Shown in pieces: positions 7,246-17,374 of a stretch of DNA of 64,000 nucleotides (the stretch's first letter is position 1; the number at the start of each line of letters is the position of its first letter). Under the pieces are notes generated by a model. That model was not told where the DNA came from. It did not search any database and saw only the letters and a list, made by a program, of their open reading frames with translations. A program made the position numbers and the translations under genes. Source of the DNA: an uncultured Lachnospiraceae bacterium. Lineage in GTDB: Bacteria; Bacillota; Clostridia; Lachnospirales; Lachnospiraceae. The stretch covers positions 1 to 64,000 of the forward strand of contig CAMWTP010000014.1 in NCBI GenBank assembly GCA_947177165.1, in the 5' to 3' direction.

Positions 7246-8808
7246 CTATTCGAACTCAATCGTCCCCGGCGGCTTGCTAGTCAGATCATACACTACCCGG
7301 TTCACCCCGCGCACCTCATTAATAATCCTGCTCATCACCGTCTGCAGCACCGCAAACGGAATCTCCGCGCACTCCGCCGTCATAAAGTCAACCGTATTCA
7401 CCGCGCGCAGCGCCACCGCATAATCATAAGTCCGCTCATCCCCCATGACACCAACGCTTCGCATATTGGTCAGCGCCGCAAAATACTGCCCTATGCTCCT
7501 GTCGAGTCCGGCTTTCGCGATCTCTTCCCGATAAATCGCATCCGCATCCTGCACAATGCGCACTTTCTCCGCCGTGACCTCTCCAATGATCCGTATCCCA
7601 AGCCCCGGTCCCGGAAATGGCTGACGGAAAACCAACTTTTCAGGAATACCAAGCTCTAGCCCGGCCTTGCGCACTTCGTCCTTAAACAGATCGCGAAGCG
7701 GCTCAATAATCTCTTTAAAGTCAACATAGTCGGGAAGCCCGCCTACATTGTGATGTGACTTGATCACAGCCGACTCACCGCCCAGACCGCTCTCCACCAC
7801 ATCCGGATAAATCGTTCCCTGCGCAAGGAAATCCACCGCTCCGATTTTCTTCGCCTCTTCCTCAAACACACGAATGAACTCTTCGCCGATAATCTTTCGC
7901 TTCGCCTCCGGCTCAGTGACTCCCGCGAGTTTGCCATAATAGCGCTCCTGCGCATTGACACGGATAAAATTGAGGTCAAACTCCCCCTCAGAACCAAATA
8001 CTGCCTCAACCTCATCGCCCTCATTCTTGCGCAGCAATCCGTGGTCGACAAACACACAGGTGAGCTGTCTGCCAATCGCCCGTGAGAGCAGCCCCGCTGC
8101 CACTGAGGAATCCACACCGCCCGACAGCGCAAGAAGCACTTTTCCATCTCCCACTTTTTCCCGAATCTGCCTCACAGACTCCTCCACAAAGGAATCCATT
8201 CTCCATGTTCCCGCACAACCACAGACACCGCGCACAAAGTTATAGAGCATTTTGGTTCCCTCAACCGTGTGCAGCACTTCCGGGTGGAACTGGATCGCAT
8301 AGAGGTTTTTATCCTGGCACTGCGCCGCTGCGACAGGACAATCAGCAGTGTGCGCCACAATGGAAAACTCCGGTGCAGTCTCGGAAATGTAATCAAAATG
8401 GCTCATCCAGCAGATCGTCGTCTCTTCCACATCAGAAAACAGCGGTGATGCCTTGTCCACATGCACCTTCGTCTTTCCGTACTCGCGCACCGGCGCCTTC
8501 TCAACCTTACCGCCCAGCAGAAACATCATAAGCTGTGCACCATAACACAGTCCCAGCACCGGAATGCCCAACTCGAACAGTTCCTTTGAGTAACTGGGGG
8601 CATTCTCCTCATAGCAGCTGTTTGGCCCGCCCGTCAGTATGATTCCCTTCGGCTTCATCTCCTTAATCTGTTCGATGTCTGTCTTATACGAATAAATCTC
8701 GCAATATACATTGCACTCCCTGACACGCCTTGCCACAAGCTGATTGTATTGACCCCCAAAGTCAATAACAATCACTTTTTCCATGGAAAGTCCGCTTTTC
8801 TTGTCCAT
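7246..8808 (-). CDS. guaA: GMP synthase (glutamine-hydrolysing)
   Basis: GuaA makes GMP from XMP, ATP and glutamine in purine synthesis. Residues of about 10-200 are the class I glutamine amidotransferase, with the nucleophile in GLCYGAQ and the His-Glu pair in QFHPEV. The PP-loop ATP pyrophosphatase follows with [13 protein letters not shown], and the C-terminal dimerisation domain ends in PPGTIEFE. The 520-residue length is normal. The ATG at 8808 is chosen because GGAGG lies seven bases upstream; the track's ATG at 8835 has no such site. It stands alone, with its own terminator and a long leader. Its 3' end is the probable insertion point of the left-hand island. Confidence 0.97.
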   Translation of the reverse strand: MDKKSGLSMEKVIVIDFGGQYNQLVARRVRECNVYCEIYSYKTDIEQIKEMKPKGIILTGGPNSCYEENAPSYSKELFELGIPVLGLCYGAQLMMFLLGGKVEKAPVREYGKTKVHVDKASPLFSDVEETTICWMSHFDYISETAPEFSIVAHTADCPVAAAQCQDKNLYAIQFHPEVLHTVEGTKMLYNFVRGVCGCAGTWRMDSFVEESVRQIREKVGDGKVLLALSGGVDSSVAAGLLSRAIGRQLTCVFVDHGLLRKNEGDEVEAVFGSEGEFDLNFIRVNAQERYYGKLAGVTEPEAKRKIIGEEFIRVFEEEAKKIGAVDFLAQGTIYPDVVESGLGGESAVIKSHHNVGGLPDYVDFKEIIEPLRDLFKDEVRKAGLELGIPEKLVFRQPFPGPGLGIRIIGEVTAEKVRIVQDADAIYREEIAKAGLDRSIGQYFAALTNMRSVGVMGDERTYDYAVALRAVNTVDFMTAECAEIPFAVLQTVMSRIINEVRGVNRVVYDLTSKPPGTIEFE

Positions 8809-9236
8809 CCTGTCTCCTCCCTTGTAATGCATCACACAAAAAACTACACATCCGCAAATATATGCTATATGGTATCATGAAAATTTGATTTTATCAACAA
8901 TTTTTGCCGACCTTGACAGTGTAATTTTATTTTGGGAATGAGGTACGTATGTGCCTCACCAACTATAGTCTAAAAGCGGCATGGAACCGCAATTTTTAGA
9001 TTAATGTGAAACATTTGATAAAATAGCTGCATTTCGAAACCCGAAGAAAACGTTACACTGTCTGCCATCCTTTTTGTCAGTTAATTTCATCTAAAATCAA
9101 AACAATTAAGTAATCATAAAGAAATTGTAAATTATTTTCTTGTATTAGTACAAAAATAGCGATACAATATAGAAAGAACAAGCATAACTGTATGACTATC
9201 AAATAGTTATGAAATAACACATGGAGGGGGTTCAAA
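8809..9236. other. guaA/chemoreceptor divergent intergenic region with two hairpins
   Basis: No gene is present. Two inverted repeats lie at 8940-8957 (GAGGTAC/GTGCCTC) and 8969-9000 (nested TCTAAAAGCGG with CCGC..TTTTTAGA). On the minus strand they would fall in a guaA leader of up to 240 bases if transcription starts near a CTGACA-17-TGTAAC match around 9050. They do not match the purine riboswitch consensus I know. The right part carries the promoter of the plus-strand chemoreceptor. Confidence 0.45.
9140..9168 (+). promoter_or_regulatory. Sigma-A type promoter of the dCache chemoreceptor
   Basis: TTGTAT at 9140-9145 and TACAAT at 9163-9168 are separated by exactly 17 bases, about 70 bases upstream of the ATG. 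The match is to the housekeeping consensus, not the flagellar sigma-28 consensus usual for chemotaxis genes. Confidence 0.65.
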
Positions 9237-11270
9237 ATGAGCGCACAAAACAAAAAAACCAGATCCCGGAAGCGGATTGCAGACGAAATCATGTATCAGA
9301 TCGGCAAAAGTGTAATTCTCGTATTCCTTATTGTCGCAATCGTTGCAATCGTCATGGTAGGATGGACCATCATGACATCCAAGGAGACAGAACTGACACT
9401 GGAGTCAAGTGCCGCCGCCAAACAGCTGACCGGATTTCTGGAACAGTATACCAGAGGCGTGGAGCAGCTGGCCGTCAATCCTGAAATAAAAGATGTCATG
9501 CTGCAGACTGGAGCCGGCGACGATATTCTGCAAGCGGACAACATGGACACTGTCAGGGCCAATCTCATAAGCATCGCAGACACTGATCCCGAAAATACGA
9601 TGGCTGTGTGGATCTCTGACCTTGACGCAAGCGTCCTGACACAGTCGGATGGATTTACATCCGGGGAAGGCTGGGATGTCACAACCCGTGAATGGTACAA
9701 ATGTATCGATCTGGGCAGAACAATTCTGACAGAGCCTTACGTTGATTCCTCGACTGGAAAAATGATATTGAGTGCAGTATCCCCCGTTTATGACGATGCC
9801 ACAGGCATCGCAATCGGTGCTGTCGGAATGGATATCTCCATGGAACATATGACAGAAGTCATGAGCGGATACAAAATCGGACGTAACGGCTATATGCTGC
9901 TGCTGTCCGGAAGTGGTACTTTCATCTATCATCCGCAGAGTGACATTGTGCAGAAAAATATCTCAGACATCAAAATATCCCAGAATGTTGTAGATGCAGT
10001 GCTTTCAGGCAGCGACGTGTTTCTGCGGTACACTGTCGATGGTGTGGCAAAATACGGTTCCGTATCACCTGTAGGCGACACAGGTTATATCGTACTCAGC
10101 AACCTGCCTCTGACCGAATACTATTCGCTGCTGATCCTCATGGTCATCGCATTGATCGTGATCTTTGCAATTGGAATCGCACTCATTGCACTCAGCATCA
10201 GAAAGAGCGCCGCAAACCTGACCAGACCGATCCTGGAACTGAACCACACAGCGCAACAGCTTGCTGCAGGCGATCTGGATGTGCATCTCAGCATTGATTC
10301 AGAGGATGAAATCGGCGAGCTGGGCGAATCCATCGGAAAGACAGTTGCCCGGTTAAAACAATATATTGCATACATAGACGAGACCGCTGAAGTGCTTGCT
10401 CAGATTGCAGACGGTAAACTGGGAATCAGTCTGAAAAATGACTATGTCGGAGAGTTCCAGAAGATTAAGACAGCCCTGCTCAACATCTCTTCTTCCATGA
10501 ATGAGGTTATGGAAGGTATCAATACAACTTCTGAGCGTGTATCCATAGGTGCCTCTGAGTTGGCGTCCGCCGCCCAGTTGATTGCAGAAGGTTCCGAACT
10601 GCAGGCAGCTTCTGTGGAGGAGCTCGCAGCAACGACAAATACGGTTGCGGATCATGTGGAGGAAAGCCACAGGGATGCGGAAGCATCCGCGAAGGAAACG
10701 GATAAAGTCACTGCAATGATCGAACAGAATCAGGAAAAGATGACGATGATGATGGATGCAATGAACAAAATCCGCCAGACATCACAGCAGGTTGTCGGCA
10801 TTATCCAGACGATCGAGGAGATTGCCGACCAGACCAATCTTCTCTCACTCAATGCTTCCATTGAAGCTGCCCGCGCTGGCGAAGCAGGGAAAGGCTTTGC
10901 AGTCGTCGCGGACGAGATCGGGAAACTCGCACTGGAAAGCTCCAAAGCAGCAAGCTCTACAAGAGATCTCATCGAGATTTCCATGGAGGAAATCAGCAAA
11001 GGAAACACAATCGCCACTGATGCCATGAATTCACTGAAAGAATCCGTAGGTGCAGTCGATCACGTAAATGAGATGATTAAAAAGACTGCCGAAAACGCAG
11101 CAGTCCAGGCAGAAAATATGGAGCAGCTCCGCGTTGGTATTGATGAAATCGCACGTGCAATCCAGGACAACTCCGCTGCGTCGCAGGAAACCTCCGCCAC
11201 ATCAGAGGAACTTGCAACACGGGCTGAGCTCCTAAATAAAATGGTTCAAAAATTCGAACTGGTTCATTAA
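9237..11270 (+). CDS. Methyl-accepting chemotaxis protein, dCache sensor
   Basis: This 677-residue transmembrane receptor sends ligand signals to the CheA/CheW array. It has a first membrane helix at about 20-45 and an extracellular double-Cache domain at about 55-295, including [10 protein letters not shown] and DISMEHM signatures. A second membrane helix ([22 protein letters not shown]) and a HAMP domain follow, then a long signalling coiled coil. Its conserved tip is [20 protein letters not shown] at about 533-552. Cache domains usually bind small metabolites such as amino acids or organic acids. A GGAGGGGG site precedes the ATG. There is no C-terminal CheR-binding pentapeptide. It is monocistronic with its own terminator. 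Confidence 0.93.
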   Translation: MSAQNKKTRSRKRIADEIMYQIGKSVILVFLIVAIVAIVMVGWTIMTSKETELTLESSAAAKQLTGFLEQYTRGVEQLAVNPEIKDVMLQTGAGDDILQADNMDTVRANLISIADTDPENTMAVWISDLDASVLTQSDGFTSGEGWDVTTREWYKCIDLGRTILTEPYVDSSTGKMILSAVSPVYDDATGIAIGAVGMDISMEHMTEVMSGYKIGRNGYMLLLSGSGTFIYHPQSDIVQKNISDIKISQNVVDAVLSGSDVFLRYTVDGVAKYGSVSPVGDTGYIVLSNLPLTEYYSLLILMVIALIVIFAIGIALIALSIRKSAANLTRPILELNHTAQQLAAGDLDVHLSIDSEDEIGELGESIGKTVARLKQYIAYIDETAEVLAQIADGKLGISLKNDYVGEFQKIKTALLNISSSMNEVMEGINTTSERVSIGASELASAAQLIAEGSELQAASVEELAATTNTVADHVEESHRDAEASAKETDKVTAMIEQNQEKMTMMMDAMNKIRQTSQQVVGIIQTIEEIADQTNLLSLNASIEAARAGEAGKGFAVVADEIGKLALESSKAASSTRDLIEISMEEISKGNTIATDAMNSLKESVGAVDHVNEMIKKTAENAAVQAENMEQLRVGIDEIARAIQDNSAASQETSATSEELATRAELLNKMVQKFELVH

Positions 11271-11302
11271 AAAATAACGCCCTTTTCCAAGGGCGTTATT
11301 TT
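11271..11302 (+). terminator. Terminator of the dCache chemoreceptor
   Basis: AATAACGCCCTT and AAGGGCGTTATT form a perfect stem with a four-base loop, followed by a T-rich run. It begins right after the stop codon. Confidence 0.9.
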
Positions 11303-11355
11303 TATTCACGTTCTATAGCGGAAAACCCTGCCGCCGGAAAGGCGGACAGGGGAAA

Positions 11356-11802
11356 TCATTCCACAACCGCTACTGCAGAGTCCCCCGCAGCAGCTTGTCC
11401 CAGGACAGCCCCGACAAGCTTCACGAAATTCTGTCCCGAATTGCTTGCACCCGTGACGACATCCACGTTCGTATTTTTCTGCCCGTCGATCAGCTGCTGC
11501 ACATACTCCCGCGTATATTTATTCGGATATGTTCCCTGCTTTGACATCATGTTTTTCATGTAAGTATTGTCCCACGCCTTGATAAATCCACTCTCATTCT
11601 TGGCATTATATTCGGCTGAGACAATCTTTCCACCCTTGACCTGTATGATCAGATATTCCTGCCATCCATGGGAAAATTCTGACATTTCAGCGGTATAGAA
11701 CCCATCCTTTAAACCGTTCGTGCTGCCGCACCCTGACAGCATTCCGGTCAAAATAAAGACCGCACACAATACCATTATCGTTATCCGACTCATTTCCTTC
11801 AC
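11356..11802 (-). CDS. FMN-binding domain lipoprotein
   Basis: A signal peptide ending in the lipobox LSGC gives a lipid-anchored extracellular protein. The body carries the FMN-binding domain hallmark DVVTGASNSG near residues 115-124, where the Thr is the residue flavinylated by ApbE in RnfG/NqrC-type proteins. Such small lipoproteins carry electrons at the cell surface or membrane. It begins only 14 bases after the stop of the upstream chemoreceptor, so the two are one operon; redox sensing or redox taxis is a reasonable inference. The start may be GTG 11802 or ATG 11793; both keep the signal peptide. Confidence 0.8.
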   Translation of the reverse strand: MKEMSRITIMVLCAVFILTGMLSGCGSTNGLKDGFYTAEMSEFSHGWQEYLIIQVKGGKIVSAEYNAKNESGFIKAWDNTYMKNMMSKQGTYPNKYTREYVQQLIDGQKNTNVDVVTGASNSGQNFVKLVGAVLGQAAAGDSAVAVVE

Positions 11803-11815
11803 CCCGCCTTCTCGT

Positions 11816-13810
11816 CTATTTGTTCCTCAGCTTCACCATCGATACAATCTGCTCCAGTTCCTCCACCTGCTGTAGTGATACCGCTGCCGTCTCGTCCGTC
11901 TCTTTCGCAAATTGCTGGTTGGTATCTGCTATGGATAACACAGACTGCACCTCCCGCGATGCCATGTCGATTGCATCCTTCTGTTGCAGCGTAATCTGGA
12001 TCAGATTGTCAGAAATCTCCATAAACTCACTTGTCGCCTGACTGACATTGCGGAATGACTCTGCCGTATCCTGCGCTGTCCTCATGCCCTGATCGATGGA
12101 CATGCTTGCCTTTCCGATTATCTCTCCTGTCTTTTCAAGCGCCGATGCAGTCTGCTGTGCCAACTTCCCAATCTCCTGCGCCACAACCGCAAAGCCCTTA
12201 CCGGCCTCCCCTGCCCGCGCAGCCTCTATCGAAGCGTTCAGTGACAGCAGGCTTGTCTGTGAGGAAATATCCTCAATCAACTGACTGATCGTGATAATCT
12301 CCTGCATATCGCGGTGAATGCTGTCCATCGTCCCGAGCATATCACCCATCTGCCGCTGTCCTTCATCCACACGCGTCCTTGCCCGGTCTGCACTTTCTTT
12401 TACGCGCTGTGCATTCTTGTCAATCTCACTGGTCTTGTCCGTGATCAAATCCATTTTTCCCGTAAGCCGCTTCAGGGCAGCCGACTGCTCAATAGAACCG
12501 TCATACAGCTTCCTTGCATACTCTGTCGTCTCAGAAGAATTGCTCCGCACCGCCGCCGACGCCTGATTAATGCGATTCATGGTCTCATTGAGAGAATCCG
12601 TAATCAGACTCATAGCCTCGCGTATCGCTGCAAAATCCCCGTCAAACGTTCCCTCCACATTCCGGGAATAATCCCCCGAAGACAGCAATCCCAGATAATC
12701 TGTGATGCTGTCAATATATACGGACAAGCTGATCACAGTGCGGGAAAGCGCTGTCGTGAGCACCTCCGCCTCGTGATTGCTGTCCGCAAAGACAACCTCA
12801 TCCTTCAGATTCCCAGCCGCCAGCAAGGTCAGACGGTCTGTCGCAAGCGCAAGCGAACCAGCGATCTGGTCTGCAATCTGGACAGTCCGCTTTGTTGTGT
12901 AAATCTGCAGCGCCACGATAACGACGATGCTGAGAACAACCGACCACATCAGTGTTCCCAAAAAATCCATTCCGGGCGCAGCGATCATCAGTGTCCAGTT
13001 CGTCCCCGCAATCGGCGAATACGCCGTATAATGCTGTACTCCTTTTAAAAACATGGATTCCACATCTGTCCGAAAATCCAGCATATCGTCAAAAATGCGC
13101 CGGTTTGCAGAAGATGCATACAGATCATACAGATTCCTCTCCACTCCCATATCTGTCACATTTTTGTCCGCGATGATCGCTCCCTCTCTGTCCACAATAT
13201 ACGCCATTCCATTAGCACCGATATTAATGTTTGACAGCACATCATTGAGCATATCATACTTATAACTTCCTATTAAATAATATAAGACAGTTCCCTCCTC
13301 ATCCAAAATCGGAATGCCGACACTGAGCTGCCAGAGCCCGTTTGCATACTCTGGATTTCCGACTGTCAGATTCTGTGTGACTCCCAGATAATCATAATAG
13401 TCTTTCCCTGCGATGGAATCCGGTGCTTCGCTGTCGCCATACAGCTTCCCCCCTGCAGTATCGTAACCGGCGATCCACACAAACTCTATGCGCTCCTTGC
13501 TCTGGTCTATAAGCATCTGCAGATCCTCAGCCGACTTCCCTGCATCAGACCACTCTGACTTCTGTGCCATGTTGTCCATCCGGTCCGCCAGCAGGTGAAT
13601 ATTGGAGCTGATGTTCTGCGCTGAAATCCGTGCTGTGACCTGCAGGTTTTCGCGAAGTACAGACGATGTCGAGATAAGTGATGTGACAATCATCAAAATG
13701 ACCAATATCACTCCTAAGGAAACGGATAACGATGTCACATAGCGGATAATAATCTGCCTGATACTGCGCTTCTGTGTGTTAATGTTTTCTGTTGTCTTAC
13801 CTGACCTCAT
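11816..13810 (-). CDS. Methyl-accepting chemotaxis protein, Cache sensor
   Basis: This 664-residue receptor has a first membrane helix at about 22-48 and a large extracellular domain to about 285 with a Cache-like [12 protein letters not shown] and [15 protein letters not shown] pattern. A second membrane helix ([18 protein letters not shown]), a HAMP region and a signalling domain follow, with [20 protein letters not shown] at about residue 510-530. It probably senses a small extracellular ligand and feeds CheA. The tail MVKLRNK lacks a CheR tether. It is co-transcribed with the FMN-binding lipoprotein directly downstream, which may be its redox-active partner. GGGGG precedes the ATG by seven bases. 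Confidence 0.92.
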   Translation of the reverse strand: MRSGKTTENINTQKRSIRQIIIRYVTSLSVSLGVILVILMIVTSLISTSSVLRENLQVTARISAQNISSNIHLLADRMDNMAQKSEWSDAGKSAEDLQMLIDQSKERIEFVWIAGYDTAGGKLYGDSEAPDSIAGKDYYDYLGVTQNLTVGNPEYANGLWQLSVGIPILDEEGTVLYYLIGSYKYDMLNDVLSNINIGANGMAYIVDREGAIIADKNVTDMGVERNLYDLYASSANRRIFDDMLDFRTDVESMFLKGVQHYTAYSPIAGTNWTLMIAAPGMDFLGTLMWSVVLSIVVIVALQIYTTKRTVQIADQIAGSLALATDRLTLLAAGNLKDEVVFADSNHEAEVLTTALSRTVISLSVYIDSITDYLGLLSSGDYSRNVEGTFDGDFAAIREAMSLITDSLNETMNRINQASAAVRSNSSETTEYARKLYDGSIEQSAALKRLTGKMDLITDKTSEIDKNAQRVKESADRARTRVDEGQRQMGDMLGTMDSIHRDMQEIITISQLIEDISSQTSLLSLNASIEAARAGEAGKGFAVVAQEIGKLAQQTASALEKTGEIIGKASMSIDQGMRTAQDTAESFRNVSQATSEFMEISDNLIQITLQQKDAIDMASREVQSVLSIADTNQQFAKETDETAAVSLQQVEELEQIVSMVKLRNK

Positions 13811-13948
13811 TCGTTAACCCCCATCTTGTTATCAAATTTAGTATATTAAAACACATTCTAACATAAAAACAATACTTTGTGCAATATAGCACACGATTTC
13901 CATGCAAAAAACACATTATTCGACTGCGCTATGAGAAATTGATAACAG

Positions 13949-14560
13949 CTAAGGCAGAGCGGCTAAACAGTCAAAGATCCGGCTGCAGATCCGCTCTGCC
14001 AGGGGACGATTATGTGTGATGACAACAACCCCCATATTGCGTTCCCCTGCCGTGTCACATATCCTGTTCCAGATCTGTGCCTGTGTGATGACATCGAGCA
14101 TCGCGCTGATCTCATCGCATATCAGAAACGAAGGACTGCTCATCAGAGCTCTCGCCACACAAAACCGCTGCAGCTCTCCTCCTGACAGCTCCCTTGGAAA
14201 CCGCTCCAGCCACTCCTTTTCAATGCCGAGGGAAGCCAGCATATCCTCCTGTATCTGACCGCTCTCCTCCAACACTTTCCGAAGTCTCCAGCGGGGATTG
14301 ACCGCACGCTCAGGATGCTGGCAGATAAGCTGTACCGGACAGACACCTTTCTCAGGAAGCGGCCTTCCATCCAGCAAAATCTCCCCCTCCGAAGATACCA
14401 GATAGCCTGCGAGCAGCATTGCCAGAGTCGTTTTGCCATAACCGCTGGGCGCAAGCAGGCCGACACGCTCCCCCTGCTCTATACTAAAGTCCAGGTCCTT
14501 CAAGACCCACGGCTGCTTTTTATGATAACGGAAACGCACACTTTTTGCCTCAAGTCGCAT
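13949..14560 (-). CDS. Nickel/peptide-type ABC importer, ATPase 2 (NikE-like)
   Basis: The second ATP-binding subunit of the five-gene importer. At 203 residues it is compact and contains Walker A (APSGYGKTT), the ABC signature LSGGE, Walker B ending ICDE and the switch His in VVVITHNRP. It lacks the C-terminal oligopeptide/metal domain present in its partner, as in NikE-type subunits. Its start overlaps the end of the other ATPase gene by 11 bases, so translation is coupled. The pair would form the cytoplasmic heterodimer that drives uptake. Confidence 0.88.
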   Translation of the reverse strand: MRLEAKSVRFRYHKKQPWVLKDLDFSIEQGERVGLLAPSGYGKTTLAMLLAGYLVSSEGEILLDGRPLPEKGVCPVQLICQHPERAVNPRWRLRKVLEESGQIQEDMLASLGIEKEWLERFPRELSGGELQRFCVARALMSSPSFLICDEISAMLDVITQAQIWNRICDTAGERNMGVVVITHNRPLAERICSRIFDCLAALP

Positions 14561-15506
14561 AAAAGCACCTCACTTCCCCGCCGCGCAGCTCCCGCACAGG
14601 CGGCGCTTCCTGCTCACATTGGGACGACTTGCAGCTGCATCTCGGAGCAAACAGACACCCCTTGGGCAGATTCCCCGCATACGGCTGAAAACCTGCAATT
14701 GGTTCAAAACCGTTCTGCGGCAATGCCCTCCAGAGCGCTTTGCTGTAGGGGTGGCGCAGCGCTTCCGGCCCCGTGCGGAATTCCAAAGCGCTGGCCGTTT
14801 CCACCGTCGTTCCCGCATAGAAAACCGCAATCTTGTCCGCAAATGCAAATGCCAAATCGATATCGTGCGTAATCAGAATCACTGCCTTCCCATCATCCGC
14901 CATCTCCCGAAACAGCTTCAGCGCCTCCAAAGCCTGATCGAGACTCATACCCGGTGTCGGCTCATCGGCAATAATCAGTCCCGCATCTGCAATCAGTGCC
15001 GTGGAGACCAGCACGCGGCGCGCCATACCGCCAGAGAGCTGAAACGGATAGAGGCTTTCTGCGTTCTCTGGCAGTCCAAGCCGCCCAAAAATCTCCTTTC
15101 TCCTCGCTGTGGGACGCGGCTTTTGGTGTCCATCGGCCTGTGCTCCCGCCCTCATCAACGGATCAAGGTAAGCGACCGACTGCGGCACAAGTGCCATCTC
15201 TTTTCCCCTCAATTTCTCCTGTAATTCTGGTATCAGTTTCTGACCGTTATAACGCACATCTCCAGCGACGATTGCGTTCTCCGGCAGGATTCCCAGTATC
15301 GCTGACGCAAGCAGGCTTTTCCCGGAACCGGACGAACCGGCGATTGCCAGAATTTCCCCTGCATCCACTTTTATACTTAAATTCGATATTACCTGCAGGT
15401 CTCTTTGCCCCAGCGCACTGTCATACATTCTGAAAGAAACCGACAGGTCGCAAATCTCAAGAAGGGAGAAATCATGTCCCTGCCTCTTTCCCGTCATCTT
15501 TTCCAT
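14550..15506 (-). CDS. Nickel/peptide-type ABC importer, ATPase 1 (NikD/DppD-like)
   Basis: This subunit has Walker A GSSGSGKS, Q-loop VPQSVAYLDP, signature LSGGM, Walker B LIIADEPT and a switch His in LITHD. The C-terminal extension is the oligopeptide/dipeptide transporter domain with the cysteine cluster FAPRCSCKSSQC, which binds an iron-sulfur cluster in characterised DppD-type subunits. The ATG at 15506 is preferred over 15527 because AGAGG precedes it. It sits between permease C and ATPase 2 in an ordered operon. Confidence 0.88.
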   Translation of the reverse strand: MEKMTGKRQGHDFSLLEICDLSVSFRMYDSALGQRDLQVISNLSIKVDAGEILAIAGSSGSGKSLLASAILGILPENAIVAGDVRYNGQKLIPELQEKLRGKEMALVPQSVAYLDPLMRAGAQADGHQKPRPTARRKEIFGRLGLPENAESLYPFQLSGGMARRVLVSTALIADAGLIIADEPTPGMSLDQALEALKLFREMADDGKAVILITHDIDLAFAFADKIAVFYAGTTVETASALEFRTGPEALRHPYSKALWRALPQNGFEPIAGFQPYAGNLPKGCLFAPRCSCKSSQCEQEAPPVRELRGGEVRCFYAT

Positions 15507-15578
15507 ATAGCAACCTCTTCGAAACAATTAACGCTCACAAAACACAGCAGATCATTTGGCTTTCGCAGTATACACGTT

Positions 15579-16421
15579 CTACTCCTGCGCACTGTAAGGG
15601 TCGATCACGGTCCGCAGATTTTCCCCCAGCCGGTCAATCAACAGAACCGTCAAAACCAGCAAAAGCCCCGGAAACACCGCCATCCACCACATGCCGGAGG
15701 ACAGATACCGCATACTCTCAGCCAGAATAATGCCGATGGCCGGCTGTTCCGGCGGCAATCCATAACCAAGAAATGAGATGGACGCTTCGTGCAGTATCGC
15801 ATGGGGAAACATCAAAATCAGCCCCACCAGAAACTGCGGCAAAAGATGCGGCAGTAAATGACGGATCAGTATCCATCCTCCTGATTTCCCCAGACGGCGT
15901 GAGACTGCGATGTAATGCTGACTGCGAAGCTGCAGCACCTCTCCCCGTATCAGCCGGGCAAGGCTCGTCCAGTGTGTTGCCGCGATACCGGCCAGCAATC
16001 CTTTCAGCCCTCTTCCAAGAGAGAATGAGATCAATATGATAAAAACCGTATGCGGAATCCCCATCATCAAGTCAATCACCCAGTTGATAATTCCGTCCAT
16101 ATACTTTGAACCCATCGCCGCCGCGATACCGACCAAAATGGCGATCATTGCACTGATACCGGACGCCGCAGCCCCCACTGTCATGCTGACAGACAACCCT
16201 TTGAGTGTGCGCATCAACAGATCCCGTCCCAGATTGTCCGTGCCAAACAGATGCCCCCACGAGGGCGGCTGTTTCGCATGCAGGACATCCGTACGCACCG
16301 CCTCCTCCGAAATCAGAAGACCAAGCGCATAGACCGCCAGCATCAGAACTGCCAGCATAACTGTCAAAATGAGTGCTTTTGTCCGATGGTTCCATCCCTT
16401 TTTGCGTCTTTTCTGACTCAT
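15579..16421 (-). CDS. Nickel/peptide-type ABC importer, permease 2 (NikC/DppC-like)
   Basis: This 280-residue inner-membrane permease has an N-terminal helix, then the OppC-type N-terminal motif leading to HLFGTDNLGRDLLMRTL. Four or five further membrane spans follow. The ATPase-docking EAA-like loop is around AVSRRLGKSGGWILIRHLLP. The true start is ATG 16421, which overlaps the TGA of permease 1 (ATGA). The track's 373-codon version merely reads backwards through the upstream gene. It pairs with permease 1 to form the substrate channel. Confidence 0.9.
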   Translation of the reverse strand: MSQKRRKKGWNHRTKALILTVMLAVLMLAVYALGLLISEEAVRTDVLHAKQPPSWGHLFGTDNLGRDLLMRTLKGLSVSMTVGAAASGISAMIAILVGIAAAMGSKYMDGIINWVIDLMMGIPHTVFIILISFSLGRGLKGLLAGIAATHWTSLARLIRGEVLQLRSQHYIAVSRRLGKSGGWILIRHLLPHLLPQFLVGLILMFPHAILHEASISFLGYGLPPEQPAIGIILAESMRYLSSGMWWMAVFPGLLLVLTVLLIDRLGENLRTVIDPYSAQE

Positions 16422-17374
16422 CTGCCCACCTCCCGCATCTTGGGGTCTATCACCCCGTACAGCAGATTCGCAATCGTATTTCCCACACAGACAAACAGCG
16501 TGGAAAACAGTGTGATTCCAAGCAAAAGCGGCACATCGGAATGAAGTCCCGCCGCGGAAACGGCCGAGCCCAGTCCCGGATAGGAGAACACATTCTCCGC
16601 CAGCACAGAACCGCCAAAAAGCTCTGCAAAGGAGGCAAACTGCAGTGTTATCGCAGGGAGTATTGTGTTGCGCAGACCATGGCGGCAGAACAGCGTCCAC
16701 CGGCTCTCACCGCGGGCGCGGGCAAACAGAATATACTCGCTGTTCATCACATCGATCATTTTCTGTCTCGTGTGCAGCGCAATATTGGAAAAAGACATCA
16801 GGCTTAACGTAAACGCCGGAAGCACCAGATGATGCAGGCGCTGCCAGATCGTTACCTCACTGCTCCGCATGCCGATCGGTGTCGAGAAACCAACCGGAAA
16901 CCAACCAAGCATCACGGCAAAGACCATGAGAAATATGAGCCCGAGCCAGAATGTCGGCACACTGCTCAACAGATAACAGAGTTTACTGATCATTTTATCC
17001 GGCCATTTATTCCGGTTCATGCCCATCACACAGCCCAGCGAAAAACCGATGACTCCCGAAAACACCCACGCGCACATCATGAGGGCGAGGGAATTTTGAA
17101 AACGCTCTGCGATAATCTCAATCACCGGACGCCGGTACAGGAGTGATGTCCCAAAATCCCCGTGCAGCAAAGCTGACAGCCAGTTAAAGTACCGCTCTAC
17201 GGGAGGCTTGTCAATCCCCCAGTACGCCTCGATCTCAGAGCGCTGCTCCTCCGACACTGGTCCGATTCCCATAATGTATTGCTGCACCGGATCGACCGGA
17301 GAGGCACTCATCAGCGCAAAGGAGATCACACTGACTGCAAAGAGCAGTGAGATCACACGAATTATATGTATCAT
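16418..17374 (-). CDS. Nickel/peptide-type ABC importer, permease 1 (NikB/DppB-like)
   Basis: About 318 residues with six membrane spans. The family's extracytoplasmic N-terminal signature is visible in SASPVDPVQQYI and GIDKPPVERYFNWLSALLHGDFG. The ATPase-contact loop is ILFARARGESRWTLFCRHGLRN. The ATG at 17374 overlaps the stop of the binding-protein gene (ATGA), and GGAGG lies ten bases upstream. Tight coupling of all five genes indicates one transport complex. Confidence 0.9.
   Translation of the reverse strand: MIHIIRVISLLFAVSVISFALMSASPVDPVQQYIMGIGPVSEEQRSEIEAYWGIDKPPVERYFNWLSALLHGDFGTSLLYRRPVIEIIAERFQNSLALMMCAWVFSGVIGFSLGCVMGMNRNKWPDKMISKLCYLLSSVPTFWLGLIFLMVFAVMLGWFPVGFSTPIGMRSSEVTIWQRLHHLVLPAFTLSLMSFSNIALHTRQKMIDVMNSEYILFARARGESRWTLFCRHGLRNTILPAITLQFASFAELFGGSVLAENVFSYPGLGSAVSAAGLHSDVPLLLGITLFSTLFVCVGNTIANLLYGVIDPKMREVGR

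Noticed and set aside
9100-9236. Flagellar sigma-28 promoter for the first chemoreceptor
   Set aside because: The hexamers fit sigma-A spacing and sequence; the TAAA-N15-CCGATAT pattern was not found at the right distance.
8809-9236. Purine riboswitch before guaA
   Set aside because: The conserved three-way junction and loop sequences are absent; only two unrelated hairpins are seen.
12314-13048. 244-codon plus-strand ORF opposite the second chemoreceptor
   Set aside because: Shadow of a well-supported receptor gene; composition is biased and no domain is visible.
15579-16700. Longer 373-aa version of permease 2
   Set aside because: The extra N-terminus is out-of-frame translation of permease 1; ATG 16421 overlapping the upstream stop is clearly the start.
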